A stretch of DNA of 64,000 nt, from the NCBI GenBank assembly GCA_027486675.1, contig JAIXOQ010000020.1:124001-188000 (forward strand), given 5' to 3'. Positions 16,897-25,500 of this stretch are shown one piece after another (position 1 is the stretch's first letter; every line of letters starts with the position of its first letter). The notes beneath the pieces are model-generated. The model had not been told where the DNA came from and made no database searches. It saw nothing but the letters and a program-made list of their open reading frames with translations. Source of the stretch: Pseudomonadota bacterium. Its GTDB lineage: Bacteria > Bdellovibrionota > UBA1018 > CAIMNF01. Made by a program: the position numbers and the translations under genes.

Positions 16897-18080
16897 TCGC
16901 TGTCGTAGGTTCGGGCCCCGCCGCATTGATGGCAGCTGACTTGTTATCTTTAGCGGGTCACTCCGTTTCCATCTTCGAGAAAAGAAAGAGCATCGGTCGT
17001 AAGCTTCTGGTTGCTGGCAGTAGCGGGCTCAATATCACAAATGATCTTTCTATCCCCGATTTTGCCGCCCACTACCAGGTAAACGGTGTGGAGAAAGATT
17101 TCTTTCTTCGCTTGATTGAGGCTTTTCCACCCAGCGCGTGGGTGAGTCACATCGAAGCGATGGGGATCCCCACATTTAAGGGATCCACCGGGCGTTACTT
17201 CATTGAGGATCTTCGGGCCGCGCGATTCTTGCACGTGTGGCGCGAAAAGCTAAAACTCCAAGGCGTCGAGTTTCACTTATCCCACGAGTGCATCGGTTTC
17301 GATCCGGGCCCTGAAGGCATGGGTGCCGTGCTTTCCTTCGTGGGTGGCAAAAGTGTTTTCAGTAAAACGGTAGTTTTTGCTTTAGGCGGCGCCAGTTGGG
17401 AGCCCGATGAAGTTCCTCTGCGCTGGCCTGAAATCTTTCGCGCCCACAGCATCCAAATGGATCCATTCATCGCTTCCAATGTTGGTTATGAGGTGGACTG
17501 GAGTCCAAAATTCTTAGCTGAGGCAGAAGGCCTACCGCTGAAAAACGTAGTGTTGTCTTCATCGAAGGGTTCGCGTGCGGGTGAAGTGATGATCACCAAG
17601 TATGGAGTTGAGGGGACGCCCGTGTATTTTGTTGCCGAAACCGGACCGCTGACGATCGACCTAGTGCCTGATCTAAGTGTTGAAGACATCGTGCGTAAAT
17701 TAGAGGCCGTGAAAGAAAACCTATCCCCCATGCGGCGGATCGAAAAGCGGCTGGAGCTTTGTGAAGCGTCTCGGGCTTTGGTGTATCACTACTCTTCTTC
17801 GGAATGGCTCAAGACTCGGATGATGGGAATGGTAGCCGCCCGGCTTAAGAAGTTTCCATTGGTGCTTCAGGGCCCGCGCCCACTCGCGGAAGCGATTTCT
17901 TCCTCAGGCGGAGTTTCATTCACGGAGGTGGATGAGCGCCTCATGTTAAGAAAATTCCCAGGCGTTTATTTAGTGGGCGAAATGCTGTCTTGGGACGTGC
18001 CTACAGGAGGATTTTTGATCCAAGGCGCGGTTGCGCAGGGTGCATGGGCGGCAAAGACACTTTTAAGAGGCTCCCCTTAA
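16893..18080 (+). CDS. HI0933/YhiN-family FAD-dependent flavoprotein
   Basis: A 395-residue Rossmann flavoprotein. It has an N-terminal FAD site VVGSGPAALMAADLLSLAGH, then EKRKSIGRKLLVAGSSGLNITND, which is the family-specific stretch of the HI0933-like (BaiN/YhiN) group, and a C-terminal FPGVYLVGEMLSWDVPTGGFLIQGA that closes the FAD site. The family reduces or oxidises poorly defined substrates, and no specific reaction can be assigned. The form with this C-terminal DVPTGGF sequence matches the subgroup annotated as TIGR03862-type flavoproteins. It is the last gene of the gatCAB-asmA-ppx run, with a 4-bp overlap. Confidence 0.88.
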   Translation: MIAVVGSGPAALMAADLLSLAGHSVSIFEKRKSIGRKLLVAGSSGLNITNDLSIPDFAAHYQVNGVEKDFFLRLIEAFPPSAWVSHIEAMGIPTFKGSTGRYFIEDLRAARFLHVWREKLKLQGVEFHLSHECIGFDPGPEGMGAVLSFVGGKSVFSKTVVFALGGASWEPDEVPLRWPEIFRAHSIQMDPFIASNVGYEVDWSPKFLAEAEGLPLKNVVLSSSKGSRAGEVMITKYGVEGTPVYFVAETGPLTIDLVPDLSVEDIVRKLEAVKENLSPMRRIEKRLELCEASRALVYHYSSSEWLKTRMMGMVAARLKKFPLVLQGPRPLAEAISSSGGVSFTEVDERLMLRKFPGVYLVGEMLSWDVPTGGFLIQGAVAQGAWAAKTLLRGSP

Positions 18081-18175
18081 GCAAAACAGCAATTGAAATG
18101 GATGATCAAGCGGGCAATGCAAGGGCAAAAATTTTTTATATTTACCGCAACGGAGCGGTCGGATAAATTTCTGCC

Positions 18176-19510
18176 ATGCGTTTATCGTTAAGTTTATTAT
18201 CCCTAAGCTTTCTCTGGGTGACATCCGCGAGGGCTGATGGGACCGAAGAAGCGAAGTTCCTCAAGTCTCTATCAGATGGGCTGATTGCAAAGGCTTGTAG
18301 TCGGGCGTCAGAAGGATCGGTGTCTTTTCAAATAGCTGTCTTTGACGCTTCAAGGGAAGCCGAAACTAATGTCTGGTTTCTATCAATCGCACAATCCATG
18401 AGCAAGGATCTACGCCTCAAGCTTGCGCGTTCCCTTCTCACAAACGACGGCAGAGGTGTCCTTGCTTCTTGGATTAACGTTCAGGATAAATCTGTTTCAG
18501 ACATAGTCCGCATAAATGCCCTAGGAGGAATGAAAGATATCGTAAACGAGTTATGGCCGATCAGTGTTGAGAAGACAATTCTGGGCGCTGAGGATAGGGC
18601 ATGGCATGAGGCGCTTTCTCATTTTGCTGATCTGCGGGGGACTGACAGCGCCAAGGGCGCCTGGTATGTAGACTCTTTTATTCGAATTGCAGCGATGAGC
18701 GCAGCCCAGCTGCCACCGGCTGAGCGGAGTTTATGGTTCAGCGATCTCTACCCTAAAAGCTTACGAAAGTGGCAGAGCACAGCATTATTCTTTGCTTCAG
18801 GGATGCTTATGGTCGGTCTTGATTATTGGGCCAATAGGGCTCCCGTTCCTCTGGAGCATGAAACCTTTTTATCCTACCTCGGGAATAGGGTTGGAATTTT
18901 TCCGATCCTAAAGCTTCTTGGACTCAGTTATATAGCGAAGTCTGTCAGTGAAGTGGTCCTCCGTCTTTCGGTTGGAACCACGCGTTTGTACCAAGTCAAT
19001 GCCCAGTTGAAGATTGCAACCGAGGGTCTAAAATATCAGGCCATTCCCGCTTCGTTAGTTTCAAATATCACCTTGGAGTCTATTGCCTATAACCCGGATC
19101 GCATCATTGATTTCGCCAAGAATGGTTCACTGATAGACAAGAATCAATTCGGTGAATGGGAGCTATCGGAAATCTCTGAAGAATTAGCGGCAATGCTGAC
19201 TGCCCCCGATGAAAAAGTCCGGCTGGATCTTTTGTACAGAACATTGGCCTACCGTCAAATCATGACTGAGGTAAGGCATGAGATCAAATTGCATCGTCCG
19301 GCCGACTCAGGATTTATCCCTTCGACGGTCGTCAGTTCTCTGGATGTTCGTTTGGCGCGTGTGAATGCCTTTATTAAGACTCTCACCGATCCTTTTACCT
19401 CCGGCGATAGCGAACTCAAAATACTGACAGAAGTAGTTGAGAGAGAGATCCAGCAGAAACGAGATGCAGTCCGCGTGAAAAATGCAGCTGCCCTTACCGA
19501 TGCCAAGTAG
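18176..19510 (+). CDS. Exported protein of unknown function upstream of the glucan synthase
   Basis: A 444-residue protein not recognised. Residues 1-20 form a cleavable signal peptide ending SARA-DG. A hydrophobic segment near residues 200-217 (ALFFASGMLMVGLDYWA) and another near 240-262 may be membrane helices or a buried core. The C-terminus is charged and helical. It sits 52 bp upstream of the cyclic glucan synthase on the same strand, so the two may be co-transcribed. A role alongside glucan synthesis or export is therefore possible but rests on position only. Confidence 0.7.
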   Translation: MRLSLSLLSLSFLWVTSARADGTEEAKFLKSLSDGLIAKACSRASEGSVSFQIAVFDASREAETNVWFLSIAQSMSKDLRLKLARSLLTNDGRGVLASWINVQDKSVSDIVRINALGGMKDIVNELWPISVEKTILGAEDRAWHEALSHFADLRGTDSAKGAWYVDSFIRIAAMSAAQLPPAERSLWFSDLYPKSLRKWQSTALFFASGMLMVGLDYWANRAPVPLEHETFLSYLGNRVGIFPILKLLGLSYIAKSVSEVVLRLSVGTTRLYQVNAQLKIATEGLKYQAIPASLVSNITLESIAYNPDRIIDFAKNGSLIDKNQFGEWELSEISEELAAMLTAPDEKVRLDLLYRTLAYRQIMTEVRHEIKLHRPADSGFIPSTVVSSLDVRLARVNAFIKTLTDPFTSGDSELKILTEVVEREIQQKRDAVRVKNAAALTDAK

Positions 19511-19562
19511 CCTGAGCTAGATCGGGCCGATCATAGGCCGAAGTGATACGATCTGGGACACG

Positions 19563-22500
19563 ATGATATGGCAAAAACGAGGTGTTCCCCATCAGTCCCG
19601 AAGCAACTTGGAAGAAGTCATTCGATCAGAGCTTTTTAGTCCTGAGCGTTTTGATGAACATGCACGCGGTTTAGCGCTCGCACAAAAGGTTACCGCGAAT
19701 CCTAGTCATGGAATCCGTATTTTTCCCCATTTGCGAAAGAATGCGAAACGCCTCCGCAGTGCCTATCTTTATATCTCAGAAGCTTTGCACGCAGAGGAAG
19801 CAATCGCACCAGCGGCGGAATGGCTCATTGACTCCTTCTACGTGATCGACGAACAGCTGCGTGAAATTCATAACGGACTACCCCGGCAGTATTACGATGA
19901 GTTGCCAAAAATCGCAGAAGGCTTTCTGACTGGCTACCCCAGGGTTTATGGGATCTGCTGGGCCTATGTCGCACACTCCGACAGCCGTTTTGATCCAGCA
20001 AGCCTAGAGCGTTTTGTGCGCACGTACCAAGAAGTGCAGCCCCTCACGATGGGGGAAGTGTGGGCCATCTCAGTAACCCTAAGAATCGTGATGATCGAGA
20101 ACTTGCGGCGAATCGCGGATCGGGTCGTGGCCTCGCAGGAAGCGCGCCGTTATGCAGATCGGCTGGCTGATGAATTCTTAGGCTTACGCTCGGATCGGAA
20201 AAAAGTACGAAGAATCGAGCTCGATAGCTTTCACAGGCTTTCCGACGGTGATGCATTCCTGGTCCAACTTGTTCAAAGGTTCCGCTACCAGGACCCGGAT
20301 ACGACTCCAGCCTTAGCCTGGCTGCATTCAGAGCTCGCGAAGAGAAATACAGATGCCGATGCAATCGCGTCGAATGTGCATCAAGCCATGGCGGCCACGA
20401 ATGCAACAGTGCGTAACATCATCACAAGCTTTCGTTCGATGTCGAACTATTCCTGGTTAGATTTTTTTGAGAATACCAGCGTTGTTCACCTCGCACTCAA
20501 GTCGGTTGCGGGCTTCACCGACATGGACTTTAAGACCCGAGATCGATATCGACACGCAATCGAAGACATCGCTTACGCCACAAAAAAAGACGAGATGGAT
20601 ATCACTCGGGCAGTCATCCAGTCCTCAAAGGAGTCTAGTGCGACACTTGAAGGAGATATTGGCTACTTCCTGATCGGGTTAGGACGAGAAAAATTCGAAC
20701 ACGACCAGGGCGCAAGAACACCGATCCAAAATCTTTTTCTTAAGTGGTACTACCGACACATCCGATTGACTTATTTTGGGACCCTGCTAGCCGGTGCGGC
20801 TGCGGTGCTTGCCGTTCCTCTTTACTACTTTGCACCAGACTCACTATTCGCAGTGTTTGTCGTAGGATTCTTCGGGCTGTTTTCTGCAACTGAAATTGCA
20901 TTCTCAATAGTGAATCGTTTGATTGCCGAATACTTCGGGCCCGAGCGCCTCCCTCGAATGAAACTTCAAGATGGACCTCCCGCCCATGCGCGCACCTTTG
21001 TGGTCGTCCCGACTCTCTTGATCGACCCAGCCGAAGTGGCGGCCCAGTTTGAGCGGCTTGAAGTCCACTATCTTGCTAATCCAGAAGGGGATACTTTGTT
21101 CGCCTTGCTCACGGACTGGGCAGATTCGAAGGTGGAGTACGACTTAGCCACGGACGCGGCGATCCTAGAGGAAGCCCACAAGAGTGTTGCTTTGCTGAAT
21201 CAACGACATGCACCCTGCTCAGACGGCAGTCCGCGTTTTTTCGTCTTTCATCGCAAGCGCCAATGGAATCCAAGTCAAGGAACTTGGATGGGTTGGGAGC
21301 GAAAACGTGGGAAATTGCAGGAATTCAATCGTTTACTCAGAGGTCATACCACGACTTCGTTTCTTCCGGTGACCGATCCTAAGAATCAACCGCCGAAGAA
21401 CGTGCGATATGTGCTTACCCTGGATGCGGACACTCGTCTCCCTAAAGGGACTGTGTCGCAACTCGTAGGCATCTTTTGTCATCCGCTCAATCGACCCGTT
21501 TTTGATCCAGAAACTGGCCGCATCAGACAAGGTTACGGGATCCTCCAGCCGCGGATTACGGCGTCCCTTCCTGGCCTGGAAGATCGAACGATCTTCCAAA
21601 AGCTCTTTTCTGGGGAATGTGGTGTTGATCCCTATGCCTCCGCGATTTCTGATGTCTACCAAGATTTGTTTCGGGAGGGATCATTTACTGGAAAAGGCAT
21701 CTACGATGTGGATGCCTTTGAAATGGCTCTGGAAGGGCGTATTCGGGAAAATACTCTTCTCAGTCACGATCTTTTTGAAGGCACCTTCGCGCGTTGTGGG
21801 TTCGTGAGTGATGTAGAACTTTATGAGGACTTCCCGTCGCACCATGCTGTTTCAGATGCGCGTACCCACCGTTGGACACGGGGAGACTGGCAGCTTCTTC
21901 CGTGGATCATAAAGTCCTCAAGCGCTAGCCTCCCCGCGCTTTCGCGCTGGAAGATGTTCGATAATCTGCGTCGAAGTCTCACGATGCCGGCAATTCTGAG
22001 CCTCATTCTCTTCGCCTGTTTTAGTCCTGATGTTCAGTATCTCCCTTGGATTCTATTCGCTTTGGCTGGCTTTGGATTTCCCCCCTTCATTCCTTTCATC
22101 GCAGACTGCCTTCCTCGCCGAAATCGCACAATCAGAGACCACTTGCACGAATTGAAGCGGACGTTTGGTCTGGGGCTTGGACACTTTGGGGTAGGTCTGG
22201 TTCTTTTGGCCCACCAAGCAGTACATCAATTGGATGCTGTGATTCGTGTTCTTTGGCGCTTAGGTTTCAGTCGCAAGAATCTTCTGGAGTGGACCACTGC
22301 TGCACAAGCGAAGAGAAGCGCCACATATCGTCTGATGGATTCTATCTACCGAATGCGCACATCGATGCTTCTAGGTGCAACGCTGATCGGGGCTGCGTAT
22401 CAGGCAGACGGTGCGGTGTCTCCGATGGCATTTTACTTCGGTGTGCTGTGGATGATCGCCCCAATTTTCGCATTGTGGATCAGTTCCCCAGCCAAAGAAT

Positions 22501-25500
22501 CCGAACGCCGCGATCTTGATCCTGATGAGATCCCCGAGCTTCGGACCTATGCGCGTCGTATCTGGAGGTTCTTTACGACCTTTGTGACCGCCGAAGATCA
22601 TTTTCTGCCCCCTGATAATTTCCAGGAAGATCCTGCTGCGCTGATTGCTCATCGTAGTTCACCGACTAACTTTGGTTTGTATTTACTCTCAGTGGTTACA
22701 GCACGCGATTTTGGATGGTCCGGCGTTCGTGAGACAGCGACACGTTTGGAACAGACCCTAAAGACTATGGAAGGGTTGCCGCGCTTTCGTGGACATTTCT
22801 ACAATTGGTATGAGATTCGCGATCTACGACTTCTAGATCCAAAATATATTTCGTCGGTCGATAGTGGGAACCTTGCGGGTCATTTGATTGCTGTAGCGCA
22901 AGCTTGCGACGAGATGCGAAGAAAGCCAGTTGCGTCTGGGTCTTCAGTTCTTGGAATTCAGGATGCGATTCACCTTCTATGTGAAGAGATCGTATGTATT
23001 GAAGATTCGTTAGAGTTCTCTGGGATCCGATTCACAAGCGTTCTACCCCAGGTCAGACGATTCGAAGAACATCTGCACCGGGCCCAAACGGATGCGGAGA
23101 TTCTGGATTTCTGGTCCTCGCTGGAGCACGCCGCTTTGGTGTTAAAAAAATCTGTAGCAATCTTTGCATCAGAAGCAGAAGTGGGCGGAGTGAGCCCGTC
23201 TGAGCTCTTGGCTTGGTTAGACCAGCTTTGTGACAACGTGAATAGTCACGCTTCAGATGTAAGGGCACTCATACCTTGGGTCCCGTTCGTATCTGGTGTC
23301 GGCGCTATCGCAGGTCGTGCGGAGAATCAGAGGGATCTGTGGAATTCTCTACTGCATTCTTTGGATCCAAATTCTGCCATGGGGACACTTCCCGAGCAAA
23401 GTGAAGCTGCTCTTTTCAACCTTGAACAGCTTCGGCGTTCCTCTAAATCGGCTCTCTCTCCTTCGGAAGAACTCTTCTTAGATCAACTGCAAGATGCATT
23501 GATGCTTTCCGTCGTTTCAACCAAAGAGATCTTAAAGAGATACAGCGCGCTTTCACGCACTGCCCATAAGCTTTTTAGCGAGATGGAATTTGGTTTTCTC
23601 TTCAACACCAAGAAGAAACTCTTCTCCATTGGATACCGCGTCGATAGTGATCAGCTGGATGAAAGTTGTTATGATTTGCTCGCTTCCGAAGCGAGGCTCA
23701 CGAGCTATGTCGCAATCATCAAAGGGGATGTTCCTGTTAGCCATTGGTTTAGACTCGGGCGGGGATTGACACCCGTATCGGGTGGAGCAGCGCTGATCTC
23801 TTGGTCGGGTTCCATGTTCGAATATTTGATGCCATCTCTTGTGATGAGCGAACCCGCAGATAGCCTGCTCGATCGCACGTGTAGCCTGATTGTCGAAAAG
23901 CAGATCAAATATGGTCAAGAGCGCCGTGTCCCTTGGGGGATTTCAGAATCCGCTTTCAACGTACGCGATCTGGAGATGAACTATCAGTACTCAAACTTTG
24001 GCGTTCCGGGATTAGGATTAAAACGTGGACTATCGAACGATCTCGTCATTGCGCCTTACGCTACTGCGCTCGCAAGTATGCGGCACCCGAAAGAAGCGAT
24101 CAAAAACTTTGAAGCGATCGCAGCACTCGGTGGGAGTGGACGATACGGATTTTATGAAGCGCTCGACTTTACTCCTTCCCGGTTGCGTGAGGGTCAGAAG
24201 ACTGCTGTCATCCGATCTTACATGGCGCATCACCAAGGAATGACGCTCGTTGCCCTGTCGAACCTCATCTTAGGGTCATTGATCCCTAAACGATTCCATG
24301 CAGAGCCACTGGTTCAGTCCGCAGAGCTTTTGCTTCAGGAGCGAACACCCAGACAACTCGGGAACGTACGCCATAGCATGGGTGACCCTGAGACCGTCAC
24401 TGTCAGAAACATCGCCGAACCAGTCAGTCGCAAGTTACGTTCACCTCACCATTTACTGCCGACCTCTCATCTCCTATCCAACGGTAAATATGGCGTCATG
24501 ATCACTGCTGCCGGATCCGGGTACAGTCGTTGGAAAAACATTGTGCTGACCCGCTGGCGGAACGACGTAACGCAGGACAACCGAGGTCAATACATCTATC
24601 TGAAGAACTTGAGCTCTGGGCAAGTCTGGTCTCCATCCTTTCATCCTTTAGGAGTGGACCCAGAGCGTTCTGATATCGTCTTCACGGAGCAAGAGGCCAA
24701 AATTTCCCGTGTTGACGGAGAGATTTCCACAGAGTTAAGGGTCATTGTTTCTGTAGAAGACGATGTGGAGCTTCGACAGCTCTCGATCACCAATCACGGC
24801 CGTAACATTCTTGAGATTGAGGTGACGTCCTACTGCGAAGTCGTGCTTGCTCCTTTTGATGCTGATCGGGCTCACCCTGCGTTTTCAAACCTCTTCATGC
24901 AGACCGAGTTTGCGCCTGAAATTTCGGGTCTCATCGCAAGCCGTCGTCCTCGCTCAGAAAAGGAGGCGCTCGTATTCCTGGCGCAAACCCTGACGACGAC
25001 CGCAAAGCAAATTTCAGAAATGGAGTACGAGACCGACCGATCACGATTTTTAGGAAGGAATAAGAGCACGCGTTATCCGGAAGCGATCAAAAATAAATTC
25101 CTCTCTTTGCGTACAGGTGCTGTCCTTGATCCTATTTTAAGCATGCGGATCCGGATCAGGATTGAGCCCGGAGAGACCGAACGCATCTTTCTTTCAACTC
25201 TAGTTGCGACTTCACGCGATGAGTTGCTGCGACTGGCAGAGAAGAACAACAGTCGGCATGCATTCGAACGAGCATCAATTCTGGTCTGGACCCATGCGCA
25301 CGCTAGGCTCAGGCATCTAGGAATAGAGCCCGATGAAGCACAGGTTTTTCAGAAACTTGCGAACCAGATCATTTTCTCTGATCCACTCATGCGTCCATCG
25401 AGTGAATACCTGAAGCAAAATACACTTAATGTTACCGGTCTTTGGGGTCGGGGCATATCTGGCGATTACCCAATCGTGCTTGTTCGGATCGAAGGAGACG